Positions 16,362 to 23,716 of a stretch of 64,000 nt of DNA are shown here, one piece after another. The notes below the pieces were generated by a model, which saw only the letters and a list, made by a program, of their open reading frames with translations, did not search any database and was not told the DNA's origin. The translations under genes and the position numbers were made by a program. The stretch is taken from assembly GCF_000620785.1 (NCBI RefSeq), contig NZ_JIAI01000001.1, positions 1,116,001 through 1,180,000 of the forward strand, in the 5' to 3' direction. How positions within the stretch are numbered: position 1 is the stretch's first letter; every line of letters starts with the position of its first letter. Origin of the DNA: Actinospineispora acaciae DSM 45401 (GTDB taxonomy: Bacteria; Actinomycetota; Actinomycetes; Mycobacteriales; Pseudonocardiaceae).

Positions 16362-16686
16362 GGTTCGACCTCCCGTCGGCCGTCGCCTCGGCCAGCGCCG
16401 CCAGCCCGGCCTCGTACAGCCGGGTGGACTTGCCCACCGCGGCGCACACCACCAGCTCGAACAGCTCGTCCTCGGTGTGGCCCGCCGCCTTCGCCTCGGC
16501 CAGGTCCGCCTCGGTGACCCGCGCCGGGGCATCGGCGACCTTGGCGATCAGCGTGCCCAACGGCGGGGCGAGGCCCTCGTTGTCGAAGGCGCGCGCCCGC
16601 TGCTCCGCCGATGCCCTGCCATCGCCGCTGCGCACTCGATCCACCAGGGCTCGCTGCGCCGCGCGCTTGCTGTCCTCGTCCTGCAC
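16351..16686 (-). CDS. Carboxymuconolactone decarboxylase-like protein, short
   Basis: A 111-residue helical CMD-like protein (HTEDELFELVVCAAVGKSTRLYEAGLAAL). It has a single Cys and no CxxC, so it is unlikely to be a peroxidase by itself. GTG start 16686 is preceded by AGGAGG at 16690-16695. It partners the overlapping AhpD-like gene downstream. Confidence 0.7.
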   Translation of the reverse strand: MQDEDSKRAAQRALVDRVRSGDGRASAEQRARAFDNEGLAPPLGTLIAKVADAPARVTEADLAEAKAAGHTEDELFELVVCAAVGKSTRLYEAGLAALAEATADGRSNRAT

Positions 16687-16757
16687 GATGCCCTCCTCTC
16701 CCCACGTATAGACGAATGGGATCGACGGAAAGTGAGGCCCGGTCGCTACCTAACCGA

Positions 16758-18500
16758 TCAAGAAAGGACAAAAGCCGACGTCACCACGAGGAAACCGGCG
16801 ATCGCGTAGCAGGTGTAGTCCTGCACCGACCCGTTGTGCGCCGCGCGCAGGGCCCGGATCGGCGCCGGCTCGCGCGCCCGCAGGTACCACCAGGCCAGCG
16901 CGGCGCCGAGCAGCACGCCGGCGCCGACCAGGAGCAGCTCGCCGGCATCGGCGTAGTGGAACGGGACCGACAGCGGCGCCAGCATGCCCGGGCCGGCCAG
17001 CGCCGCGCTCAGGTAGGCCCTCGGGTCGATCAGCGCGCTCGCCGCCGGCGCCATCAGCCGGTCCAGGCACAGCCGGGGCAGCACCCCGAACGCCACACAG
17101 CACCCGGCCAGCGTGGCGAACCCGACCATCATGCCCGGCCGCAGCCGTACCTCCCGCTCGTACCCCGCCGCCCGGCGGCGGACGAACGCGAGCCATCCGG
17201 CGCGGCCCAGCGCGGCGAGGGTGATCACCTGGGCGACCAGCATGGCGGCCAGCGCGGCCCCGTCGCCGCTCTCGAGCAGGCCCTGGTGGATCAGGCCGAG
17301 CGAGACGTAGCCGGTGAACGGCGGGACGCCCGCGATCGAGGCCACGCCGAGCCCGAAGGCGGCGGCCAGCAGGGGTCGCCGGCGCGCCAGCCCACCCATC
17401 CGCGACAGCCTGGTCTCGCCGGTGGCGTGCACGATCGCGCCGGCGCACAGGAACAGCAGCGCCTTGAACAGCGCGTGGCTGAGCAGGTGGTAGGCGGCGC
17501 CGGCGACACCGGACGCGGTCGCCGTGCCCAGGCCGATCGCGAGCACCCCCATCTGCGAGACGGTGTCGTAGGCGAGCAGGCGCTTCAGGTCGTCCTGCGC
17601 GAGCGCCAGCGCCGCCCCGACCAGCGCCGAGATCGCGCCCGTGACCGTCAGAACCACCAGCACGGCCGGCGTGCCCACCCCGTAGACCTGGAAGACCAGC
17701 CGGCCGATCGCGACGATCCCGAAGTTGACCATCAGCCCGGAGAACAGCGCCGAGACCGGCCCGGGCGCGGCGGTGTGCGCGTCGGCGAGCCAGCCGTGGA
17801 ACGGCACCAGCCCGGCCTTGGTGGCGAACCCGGCGACCAGCAGCCCCAGCGCGACCAGGTCCGGCACCCGGGGGCGCCCGGCCAGGGCCTGGTGCAGCTG
17901 GCCGACGTTGAGCGCGCCGTGGTCGGCGTAGAGCAGCCCGATGCCGACGAAGATCGCGAAGCCGGCGACGGTGGTCAGCACCAGGATCTTGAACGCGGCC
18001 TCCAGCGCGATCGGCCGCTCCAGGAAGAAGCCGGTCAGGCCGTAGCTGGCCAGCGCGGCGACCTCGAACCAGACGAACAGGTTGAACAGGTCGGCGGTCA
18101 GCGCGCCGCCGACCAGCGCGGCCAGCAGCAACTGGAACAGGCACGCGTAGCCGCCCAGCTCACGCGCGCCCAGGCCGCCGAGCTCGGAGAGCGTGTAGAG
18201 CAGCAGCAGCGCCCCGATCGCGGCGCTGGCCAGCGCGAACACCAGCCCGAACGGGTCGGCCACCATGGTGATCCCGAGGACGGCGCCGCTCACCGGCCCC
18301 CACCCGCCCAGGAAGTGCACCGGCACCGCTCCGGAGAACACCGAGGGCGCGACCAGGAGCAGGATCGCCGTGGTCGAGCAGAGCGCGGCCACCGAGACGA
18401 TCACCGGCAGGTGCCGCCACGGCCGGGCGAGCAACGGCGCCGCGACGGCCCCGCCGATCGGGACGGCCACCGCCAGCGGGAGCAGCGCCGCGGCGTTCAT
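16758..18500 (-). CDS. mrpD: Mrp/Mbh-type antiporter subunit D (NuoN/L-like)
   Basis: A 580-residue polytopic subunit homologous to MrpD/MnhD and to NuoN-type subunits of complex I (about 14 membrane helices). Conserved ion-path stretches include NLFVWFEVAALASYGLTGF (a Glu in TM5) and GLVPFHGWLADAHTAAPGPVSALFSG (a Lys/His helix). It is the only large proton-path subunit in this cluster; no MrpA is present. It ends the operon, 7 nt after mrpC. A disordered tail is absent; the length is slightly greater than usual MrpD (about 500). Confidence 0.9.
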   Translation of the reverse strand: MNAAALLPLAVAVPIGGAVAAPLLARPWRHLPVIVSVAALCSTTAILLLVAPSVFSGAVPVHFLGGWGPVSGAVLGITMVADPFGLVFALASAAIGALLLLYTLSELGGLGARELGGYACLFQLLLAALVGGALTADLFNLFVWFEVAALASYGLTGFFLERPIALEAAFKILVLTTVAGFAIFVGIGLLYADHGALNVGQLHQALAGRPRVPDLVALGLLVAGFATKAGLVPFHGWLADAHTAAPGPVSALFSGLMVNFGIVAIGRLVFQVYGVGTPAVLVVLTVTGAISALVGAALALAQDDLKRLLAYDTVSQMGVLAIGLGTATASGVAGAAYHLLSHALFKALLFLCAGAIVHATGETRLSRMGGLARRRPLLAAAFGLGVASIAGVPPFTGYVSLGLIHQGLLESGDGAALAAMLVAQVITLAALGRAGWLAFVRRRAAGYEREVRLRPGMMVGFATLAGCCVAFGVLPRLCLDRLMAPAASALIDPRAYLSAALAGPGMLAPLSVPFHYADAGELLLVGAGVLLGAALAWWYLRAREPAPIRALRAAHNGSVQDYTCYAIAGFLVVTSAFVLS

Positions 18501-18507
18501 CCCCGGT

Positions 18508-18876
18508 TCATCCGCGCAGTGCCCGCACCCGGTCGGGGTCGAGCGTCCGGTAGTGCTGCGCGATCCGCACCACGACGGTCAGGAACACGGCGGTCAGCGC
18601 GACGCCGATGACGATCGCGGTCAGGCAGAAGTTGTGCGGCACCGGATCGGCCACGTTGCCCGCCGCGAGCCGCCCGGGATCGACGCCCTCGGGGACCCCG
18701 TACAGCACCGGTGCCGTCGAGCCCGCGCGGTAGGCCAGCGACACCATCAGCAGGTAGGTCGAGGCCTCCATCAGCGACAGGCCCATCACGATCTTGATCA
18801 GGTTGCGCCCGGTCAGCAGCGTGTACAGGCCCAGGCAGAACAGGCCGGCCGCCGCCAGGTAGTTGGCCAGGATCAT
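18508..18876 (-). CDS. mrpC: Mrp/Mbh-type antiporter subunit C (NuoK-like)
   Basis: A 122-residue NuoK-like subunit with three membrane helices: LFCLGLYTLLTGRNLIKIVMG, a mid helix, and NFCLTAIVIGVALTAVFLTVVV. The PHN-x2-LTAIVIG motif is diagnostic of MnhC/MrpC. The start overlaps the stop of the MnhB-type gene in ATGA. Confidence 0.9.
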   Translation of the reverse strand: MILANYLAAAGLFCLGLYTLLTGRNLIKIVMGLSLMEASTYLLMVSLAYRAGSTAPVLYGVPEGVDPGRLAAGNVADPVPHNFCLTAIVIGVALTAVFLTVVVRIAQHYRTLDPDRVRALRG

Positions 18877-19793
18877 GCGTCCTCCTCGTCCCGGTCCGGC
18901 GCCCAGTCGTGACGCATGCCCAGCAGCGCGAACACCACGATGACCAGGCCGGTGGCCACCTCGACCAGCTCGGCGGCGGAGAACAGCTGCACGACGCCGC
19001 CGCCGCGGATGGTCTCCGGGGCGGTCAGCGGCAGCCAGTTCGCGGTGAACGAGCCGCGCAGCACCAGGCCGAGCAGCTCGGTGGCGATGATCACCGCCGC
19101 GCCCGCCAGCTCGACGACCTCCAGCACGGACTGCCTGACCACGCCGCGGATCCGGGCGTAGCCGAAGGCCGCGTAGGCCAGCAGGACGACGCCGAGCACG
19201 ACGGCGCCGGCGGGGAAGCCACCGCCCGGCGCGTACCCCAGGGCCACCAGGTAGAGCCCGGCCACCGCCAGCACCGGCAGCACGAACCGGACGCCGCCCC
19301 GGACCACCACCGTCATGCCCTGCGCGAGCTCCGGCGCCGGCGAGCCGAGCGGCTCCCGGTCCGGGGTGGCGGGGCCTCGGCCGGGGCGGTAGCCCTCCTC
19401 CCGCCGCTCCGCCCGGCGGGTCCGGCGCTCCTCCGCGGTGCTCCGTTCCGCCGGGTCGAACTCGCGCTGCTCGCGCTCCCCCACCTCGTGCTCGCCGAGG
19501 TAGCCGGACCTCGGCTCCTTGGTCCTGGCCAGCACGACGACGCAGATCACCGCCGCCAGCAGCAGGAACGTCTCGCCGAAGGTGTCGAACGCCCGGGTGC
19601 CGTAGACGATCTCGTTCACCGGCTCGGTGAGGTTCCACGACGGCAGCGCGATGTTCAGTGCGTAGCGGGCGATCGCCGGCAGCGGCGCGTCATCCCGGGG
19701 GATGCCGGCCATGGCGACGCCGAGCACCGCCGCGACCGCGAGCACCAGTGGCGCGGCGACGCCGATCCGGTGGGTCGCGGCGCGCTCAGCCAT
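18873..19793 (-). CDS. mrpB: Fused MbhE + MnhB antiporter subunit with charged linker
   Basis: A 306-residue protein. Residues 12-90 resemble MbhE, the last part of MrpA (NEIVYGTRAFDTFGETFLLL). Residues 160-300 are a full MnhB/MrpB domain with APGGGFPAG (188-196). Between them, residues 91-158 form a strongly charged Arg/Glu-rich cytoplasmic linker not seen in ordinary MrpB. In archaeal Mbh modules the E and F subunits are separate genes, so this is a fusion. It overlaps its neighbours on both sides by 4-8 bp. Confidence 0.85.
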   Translation of the reverse strand: MAERAATHRIGVAAPLVLAVAAVLGVAMAGIPRDDAPLPAIARYALNIALPSWNLTEPVNEIVYGTRAFDTFGETFLLLAAVICVVVLARTKEPRSGYLGEHEVGEREQREFDPAERSTAEERRTRRAERREEGYRPGRGPATPDREPLGSPAPELAQGMTVVVRGGVRFVLPVLAVAGLYLVALGYAPGGGFPAGAVVLGVVLLAYAAFGYARIRGVVRQSVLEVVELAGAAVIIATELLGLVLRGSFTANWLPLTAPETIRGGGVVQLFSAAELVEVATGLVIVVFALLGMRHDWAPDRDEEDA

Positions 19794-20091
19794 CGCCGCC
19801 GTCCCGTTCGCCGTCCCGTTCGCCGTCCCGTTCGCCGAGGTCCCGGGAGTCCGCGACGACGGTGCGGGCCTTGCCGATCGCCACCAGGTACAGCACGGGC
19901 ACCGCGATCGCGCCGACCACCACCTCGGAGTGCGCCACGTCCGGCGCGCCCAGCACGACGAACAGCACCGAGAGCACGGTGCCCAGCGCGGACAGCGCCA
20001 TCACCGCGCCGTTGAGGTTGCGCAGCCGCAGCACCAGCACGCCGGCGCCGAGGGCCAGCGCCAGCAACAGGTAGTCGATCACCCAGAACAT
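19786..20091 (-). CDS. MbhD-like antiporter subunit (DUF4040, MrpA C-terminal homologue)
   Basis: A 101-residue subunit with three helices equivalent to MbhD, a portion of MrpA that corresponds to NuoJ. LGAPDVAHSEVVVGAIAVPVLYLVAIGK is the diagnostic central helix, with its conserved Glu. The C-terminal tail has Gly-Glu-Arg-Asp repeats. The start is 3 nt after mrpG. It stands alone instead of being fused to a NuoL-like domain. Confidence 0.85.
   Translation of the reverse strand: MFWVIDYLLLALALGAGVLVLRLRNLNGAVMALSALGTVLSVLFVVLGAPDVAHSEVVVGAIAVPVLYLVAIGKARTVVADSRDLGERDGERDGERDGGDG
19801..19836. repeat. Three perfect 12-bp tandem repeats
   Basis: GTCCCGTTCGCC occurs three times without change. 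It encodes Gly-Glu-Arg-Asp repeats in the C-terminal tail of the MbhD-like subunit; being a multiple of 3, copy number can vary without frameshift. Confidence 0.9.
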
Positions 20092-20094
20092 GGC

Positions 20095-20421
20095 TCACCG
20101 GCGCCGTTTCACCTGGTCGACCGCGGCGCCGCGCCAGGTCGGCACCCCGGTCCGGTACGCGGCGCGGGCCAGCGCGTGGGACGAGACCGGGCCGATGACC
20201 AGCAGCAGCACCGCGACCAGCAGCGCCCGCGAGCCGTACATGCTCAGCGGCCCCGCCCCGACAACCAGCGCGACCAGCGCCGGCAGCGCCCCCATGGTGA
20301 TCGTCATCGTGCAGCACTGGATCCGGCAGTACAGGTCGGGCATCCGGACGATGCCGACCGCGCCGGACAGCGAGAACACCAGCCCGAGCGCCGCCAGCGC
20401 GACGACCACCGCGACCGTCAC
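20095..20421 (-). CDS. mrpG: Mrp/Mbh-type antiporter subunit G
   Basis: A 108-residue subunit G (MnhG/PhaG). GIVRMPDLYCRIQCCTMTITMGALPALVAL carries the typical RxPDxxxR motif, followed by a third helix and VSSHALARAAYR. The GTG start overlaps the mrpF stop (GTGA). Confidence 0.88.
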   Translation of the reverse strand: MTVAVVVALAALGLVFSLSGAVGIVRMPDLYCRIQCCTMTITMGALPALVALVVGAGPLSMYGSRALLVAVLLLVIGPVSSHALARAAYRTGVPTWRGAAVDQVKRRR

Positions 20422-20678
20422 AGCAGCCCCCGCTCCAGGTAGCGGGACCAGACGATGGCGCCCAGGTACGAAAACGAGGCCAGCCACAGCGCCACGTCCA
20501 GGTACACCGTCCGGTCCGACGCGGCGGCGAAGAACAGCACGGCCAGCGTGGCCTGCGTCGAGGTGGCGTTGAGCGCCACGATCCGGTCGGAGATCGTCGG
20601 CCCGAGCGCCAGCCGCACCCCCAGCACCGGCACCACCGCCAGCTCGGCCAGCGCCGCCCACAGGTAGACCTCGCTCAC
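20418..20678 (-). CDS. mrpF: Mrp/Mbh-type antiporter subunit F
   Basis: An 86-residue, three-helix MnhF subunit; PTISDRIVALNATSTQATLAVL holds the conserved DR-x-V-A-L-N motif. The GTG start overlaps the mrpE stop (GTGA), so translation of E, F and G is chained. Confidence 0.88.
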   Translation of the reverse strand: MSEVYLWAALAELAVVPVLGVRLALGPTISDRIVALNATSTQATLAVLFFAAASDRTVYLDVALWLASFSYLGAIVWSRYLERGLL

Positions 20679-21097
20679 CGCCGATCGCCCCCGGTCACCG
20701 TGTGGTACTGCAGCTCGCCGCCGTGCCGGTCCACGTCCACGAGCTGGTTGTCCACCACCAGCGAACTCATCACACCGACCGCCGCGAGGCCCGCCACCGA
20801 CCGCACCGAGGTGCGCACCACGACCATCCCGCTGGCCGACGGCCTGCCGGACCGCCAGATCCGCGCGGCCAGCCGAATGTTCGCCACCACCACCCTGCCC
20901 AGCGTCACCACCGCCGTCCCGACCGCGCGGGCCAGCGCCCGTGGCCGCAACCCGGCTGTCGGGTACAGCGGGGCCAGCCCGGCCGCGACCAGGGCCGCGG
21001 CGCCGACCCCGAACGCCAGGTGCTCGACGGTGAACGTGCCGGTGAGCAGCACCCAGGCCAGGAAGCCCGAGGCCCAGAGCCACCCGATCCGTCGCAT
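20675..21097 (-). CDS. mrpE: Mrp/Mbh-type antiporter subunit E
   Basis: A 140-residue MnhE subunit: two membrane helices, then the cytosolic part with VVVANIRLAARIW and SSLVVDNQLVDVDRHGGELQYHTV. It is the first gene of the seven-gene operon E-F-G-(MbhD)-(MbhE+B)-C-D. A GTTT-N15-GGATAT element ends 9 nt before the ATG, predicting a near-leaderless mRNA. Confidence 0.88.
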   Translation of the reverse strand: MRRIGWLWASGFLAWVLLTGTFTVEHLAFGVGAAALVAAGLAPLYPTAGLRPRALARAVGTAVVTLGRVVVANIRLAARIWRSGRPSASGMVVVRTSVRSVAGLAAVGVMSSLVVDNQLVDVDRHGGELQYHTVTGGDRR

Positions 21098-21105
21098 TCC
21101 GGCGG

Positions 21106-21130
21106 ATATCCGGTCCGGGCAAGGTCAAAC
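21106..21130 (-). promoter_or_regulatory. SigB/SigF-like promoter for the Mrp operon (GTTT-N15-GGATAT)
   Basis: Minus strand GTTT (21130-21127), 15 nt, GGATAT (21111-21106): one mismatch to GGGTAT. Confidence 0.5.
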
Positions 21131-21140
21131 GCTCGCCGGT

Positions 21141-21165
21141 GAATAGCGCGCGCCGGCCCGGGTAT
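21141..21165 (+). promoter_or_regulatory. SigB/SigF-type promoter (GAAT-N15-GGGTAT)
   Basis: GAAT 21141-21144, 15 nt, GGGTAT 21160-21165, upstream of the small helical protein at 21206. The 15 bases GCGCCGGCCCGGGTA ending this -10 recur exactly before the universal stress gene (22179-22193 region). Confidence 0.6.
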
Positions 21166-21205
21166 GCGGCCGCTGTCAGAGACGATCGAGGAAAGGTGTA
21201 GCGCC

Positions 21206-21436
21206 ATGACAAGCGCGGAAGGCGGCCAGGTCACCGGGACGCTGGACAAGGACTACAACCTGATCTGGTTCACCGAGGCCTGCCTGAGCAACGCCCTTCG
21301 GCTGCAGACCTACATCCAGGACGCCGAGCGCACCGGCGACGACGAGCTGGTGAAGTTCTTCCAGCGGGCGCAGGGCGAGAGCCGCAAGGGCGCCGAGCAG
21401 GCGAAGGAGCTGCTGGCCGGCCGGCTGGGCCGGTGA
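21206..21436 (+). CDS. Small helical protein, ferritin-like or stress-related (unknown)
   Basis: A 76-residue acidic, all-helical protein (DKDYNLIWFTEACLSNALRLQTYIQDAERTGD...). The pattern of a helix pair with scattered Glu/His-like positions recalls truncated ferritin-like bundles, but no metal ligands are complete. The ATG at 21206 has GAAAGGTG upstream; a longer in-frame start at 21164 overlaps the promoter -10 and is rejected. It is read from a GGGTAT-type promoter. Confidence 0.65.
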   Translation: MTSAEGGQVTGTLDKDYNLIWFTEACLSNALRLQTYIQDAERTGDDELVKFFQRAQGESRKGAEQAKELLAGRLGR

Positions 21437-21442
21437 TCCACC

Positions 21443-21485
21443 GCGGGCGCCGCCAGGCTTGGCCGGCCTCCTGGCGGCGACCCGC
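21443..21485. terminator. Bidirectional hairpin terminator
   Basis: A perfect 10-bp stem CGCCGCCAGG / CCTGGCGGCG (21448-21457, 21470-21479) with a 12-nt loop, extended by GCGGG/CCCGC across a single bulged A. It sits between two convergent genes. It has no U-tract, as is usual in actinobacteria. Confidence 0.65.
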
Positions 21486-21493
21486 GAGCGCCG

Positions 21494-22060
21494 CTAGGCG
21501 GGCGACACCGCCGAGGCGAACTCCTCGACCAGCGTGGCGCAGAACGCCGGCAGGTCGTCGGGCTTGCGGCTGCTCACCAGGCCGCGGTCGGTGACCACCT
21601 CCTCGTCGACCCACTCGGCCCCGGCGTTGCGCAGGTCGGTGCGCAGGCTGGGCCACGAGGTGAGCCGCCGGCCGGCGACCACGCCCGCCTCGATCAGGGT
21701 CCACGGGCCGTGGCAGATCACCGCGACCGGCTTGCCCAGCTCGAAGAACCCGCGCGCGAAGGCGACCGCGTCGGGGTCGGTACGGAGGTAGTCCGGGTTC
21801 GCCACCCCGCCGGGCAGCACCAGTGCGTCGTAGTCGTCGCTGCTCGCCTCGGAGGCGAGGCGGTCGACGGCGAACCGGTCGGCCCTGTCCAGGTGGTGGA
21901 ACGCCTGGATCTCGCCCCGGTCGGTGGACACCAGCTCGGGCGTGCCGCCGGCCCGCTGGACCGCCTTCCAGGGCTCGGTCAGCTCAACCTGCTCGACCCC
22001 TTCCGGAGCGGCCAGGAAGGCGACCCTGCGGTTCTCCAGCACGTGTGTCTCATCAGCCAT
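21494..22060 (-). CDS. DJ-1/PfpI-family protein
   Basis: A 188-residue type 1 glutamine amidotransferase-like protein of the PfpI/DJ-1 group (YhbO-like). The nucleophile elbow AVICHGPW holds Cys116-His117, and DALVLPGGVANPDYLR is the preceding strand-loop. Such proteins are described as deglycases or stress-related hydrolases acting on glyoxal-damaged molecules. A perfect GTTT-N15-GGGTAG promoter lies upstream, making it one of the best-supported stress-regulon members here. Confidence 0.88.
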   Translation of the reverse strand: MADETHVLENRRVAFLAAPEGVEQVELTEPWKAVQRAGGTPELVSTDRGEIQAFHHLDRADRFAVDRLASEASSDDYDALVLPGGVANPDYLRTDPDAVAFARGFFELGKPVAVICHGPWTLIEAGVVAGRRLTSWPSLRTDLRNAGAEWVDEEVVTDRGLVSSRKPDDLPAFCATLVEEFASAVSPA

Positions 22061-22069
22061 GCCGGGCAG

Positions 22070-22094
22070 CTACCCGCACGGCATGCGACCAAAC
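22070..22094 (-). promoter_or_regulatory. SigB/SigF-type promoter for the DJ-1/PfpI gene (GTTT-N15-GGGTAG)
   Basis: Minus strand GTTT (22094-22091), 15 nt, GGGTAG (22075-22070), ending 10 nt before the ATG. Confidence 0.7.
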
Positions 22095-22169
22095 CCGGGG
22101 TCAGCCCCGGCGCGGCAGGCGCCGAGCCCCATCCCCGGCGGGACGGCGGCCAAACCTCCGCCGCCTCGG

Positions 22170-22194
22170 GTGTGACGGGCGCCGGCCCGGGTAC
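22170..22194 (+). promoter_or_regulatory. SigB/SigF-type promoter for the universal stress gene (GTGT-N15-GGGTAC)
   Basis: GTGT 22170-22173, 15 nt, GGGTAC 22189-22194, 45 nt upstream of the start codon. Confidence 0.6.
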
Positions 22195-22239
22195 CCGCAC
22201 CCCGGCAGGCCGTGAGCGGCCGAAAGGGGTGAATGTCAG

Positions 22240-22731
22240 ATGAGCACGCCCGATCACGCCACCATCGTGGTGGGCATCGACGGAACCGAGGCGTCCCGAG
22301 CGGCGTTGCGCTGGGCGACGCGGTACGCCCAGCACACGCCCGCTCCCGCCCGCGTCAACGCGGTGGCGGTGTGGCGGCTACCGTCCACCATGGCCGCCCC
22401 CGACGGCAGCGGCATGGTGCCGTTGACCTCGGACGCCGACCTGGAGGCGCAGGCCTGGCACTGGCTCGACGAGGCGCTCGAGGACCTGCCCCCTGGCTCC
22501 GACGGCGACGCCGTGACACCGACCGTCGAGGGCGGGAACCCGCGCGACGTGCTCCTGGAGCGCGCCTCGGACGCCGAGCTGCTGGTGCTCGGCAACAAGT
22601 CTCGCGGCGCGATCGCCGGGGCCATCGCCGGCTCGGTCGTCCAGCACTGCGTGCACCACGCGCGCTGCCCGGTGCTGCTGGTGCCGGTCGACGACGTCCC
22701 GACCCCCGAGCCGACGGAGAGCGAGGAGTAA
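22240..22731 (+). CDS. Universal stress protein (UspA family)
   Basis: A 163-residue single UspA domain. It opens with the strand TIVVGIDGTEASRAALRWA and ends with the ATP-binding region GNKSRGAIAGAIAGSVVQHC (G-x2-G-x9-G-S/T pattern) and CPVLLVPVDD. In actinobacteria such ATP-binding Usp proteins accompany dormancy and oxidative or hypoxic stress. A GAAAGGGG ribosome-binding site precedes the ATG. It is read from a GGGTAC-type promoter and has no partner downstream. Confidence 0.92.
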   Translation: MSTPDHATIVVGIDGTEASRAALRWATRYAQHTPAPARVNAVAVWRLPSTMAAPDGSGMVPLTSDADLEAQAWHWLDEALEDLPPGSDGDAVTPTVEGGNPRDVLLERASDAELLVLGNKSRGAIAGAIAGSVVQHCVHHARCPVLLVPVDDVPTPEPTESEE

Positions 22732-22883
22732 CCCGAGGGGGCGCCCGCGCCCTATGCCGGGCCCGTGGTCGAGGGAACCGTGGTACCAAATGCACTGCTG
22801 TGGGTGATGCCCGCCGTCGTGTTGCGGTACCAGCGGCCCAGCAACGAATGGTTCGAGTCGTTCCGCCGGGGGCGCGCGGTTCG

Positions 22884-22913
22884 TTGACCCGTGCGGGGCG
22901 CGGCTGCCAGTGT
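22884..22913 (+). promoter_or_regulatory. Predicted promoter for the IclR gene (TTGACC-N18-CAGTGT)
   Basis: TTGACC 22884-22889 and CAGTGT 22908-22913 with an 18-nt spacer place transcription initiation at about the GTG start (22920), predicting a leaderless message. A CGAA-TGG-TTCG hyphenated palindrome sits upstream at 22845-22855. Confidence 0.45.
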
Positions 22914-22919
22914 GTTTGG

Positions 22920-23684
22920 GTGTCGCAGCGCACGCCGGGGCCGTCGGTGATGAGCAAGGCATTCGCCATCCTCGGGGCGTTCTCGCCCGACCGGCCGAGG
23001 CTGCGGCTGGTGGAGATCTGCCGGGTCACCGGCCTCAAGGCCGCGACCGCCCACCGGTTGCTCGCCGAGCTGGTCGAGTGGGGCGCGCTGGACAAGCTGG
23101 AGGACGGCCGGTACCGCGTCGGGATGCGGCTGTGGGAGATCGGTTCGCTGTCGCCGCGGTCGCGGACCCTGCGCGAGATCGCCCGGCCGTTCATGCAGGA
23201 CCTCTACGAGGCCACCCGGGAGAACGTGCACCTCGCGGTGCTGCGCGACGCCCAGGTGCTCTACGTGGAGAAGTTCTTCGGCCGGCGCTCGATCCGGGTC
23301 CCGACCCACATCGGCGAGCGGCTGCCGCTGCACCCGACCGGCGCGGGCAAGGTGCTGCTGGCGTTCGCGCCGCCCGCGCTGCAGGAGCGGGTGATGCGCG
23401 CGGGCCTGCGGCGGTTCACCCCGAACACGATCATCAGGCCGGGCACGCTGGGGCGGGTGCTCGGCGACGTCCGCCGCACCGGGATCGCCACCTGCGTGGA
23501 GGAGCTGACCCCGGGGGCGGTCTCGGTGGCCGCGCCGATCCTGGACTCCCGCCGGCGCACGGTGGCGGCGCTGTCGCTGGTGGTGCACTCCTCCCCCGAC
23601 ACCGCCGACCGGATGCGGCCGGCGGTGCGGACCGCGGCGGCCGGCATCTCCCGCGCCCTGGCGGAGGCCGAGGATCCTTATTGA
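22920..23684 (+). CDS. IclR-family transcriptional regulator
   Basis: A 254-residue IclR protein: N-terminal winged helix (LVEICRVTGLKAATAHRLLAEL, cited as LVEICR...ATAHRLL) and the C-terminal effector domain with VLYVEKFFGRRSIRVPTHIG and LPLHPTGAGKVLLAF. GTG 22920 is preferred because a promoter places initiation there; ATG 22950 is an alternative. It is immediately upstream of the SDR / CMD-like / TetR operon and could bind the palindrome at 23685-23700, which is similar to the half-sites upstream of its own gene. Confidence 0.85.
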   Translation: MSQRTPGPSVMSKAFAILGAFSPDRPRLRLVEICRVTGLKAATAHRLLAELVEWGALDKLEDGRYRVGMRLWEIGSLSPRSRTLREIARPFMQDLYEATRENVHLAVLRDAQVLYVEKFFGRRSIRVPTHIGERLPLHPTGAGKVLLAFAPPALQERVMRAGLRRFTPNTIIRPGTLGRVLGDVRRTGIATCVEELTPGAVSVAAPILDSRRRTVAALSLVVHSSPDTADRMRPAVRTAAAGISRALAEAEDPY

Positions 23685-23710
23685 CGAACAAAAATGTTCG
23701 CAGATAGGGT
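23681..23710 (+). promoter_or_regulatory. Palindrome-covered leaderless promoter of the SDR operon
   Basis: TTGACG (23681-23686), 18 nt, TAGGGT (23705-23710) predict initiation at the GTG 23717. CGAACA-AAAA-TGTTCG (23685-23700), a perfect 6-4-6 palindrome, overlaps the -35 and spacer and would block polymerase if bound. Confidence 0.6.
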
Positions 23711-23716
23711 CCGGCC

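Noticed and set aside
22768-22830. Two GGTACC words spaced in the gap before the IclR gene
   Set aside because: They do not form a symmetric operator with a regular spacing and have no relation to the promoter.
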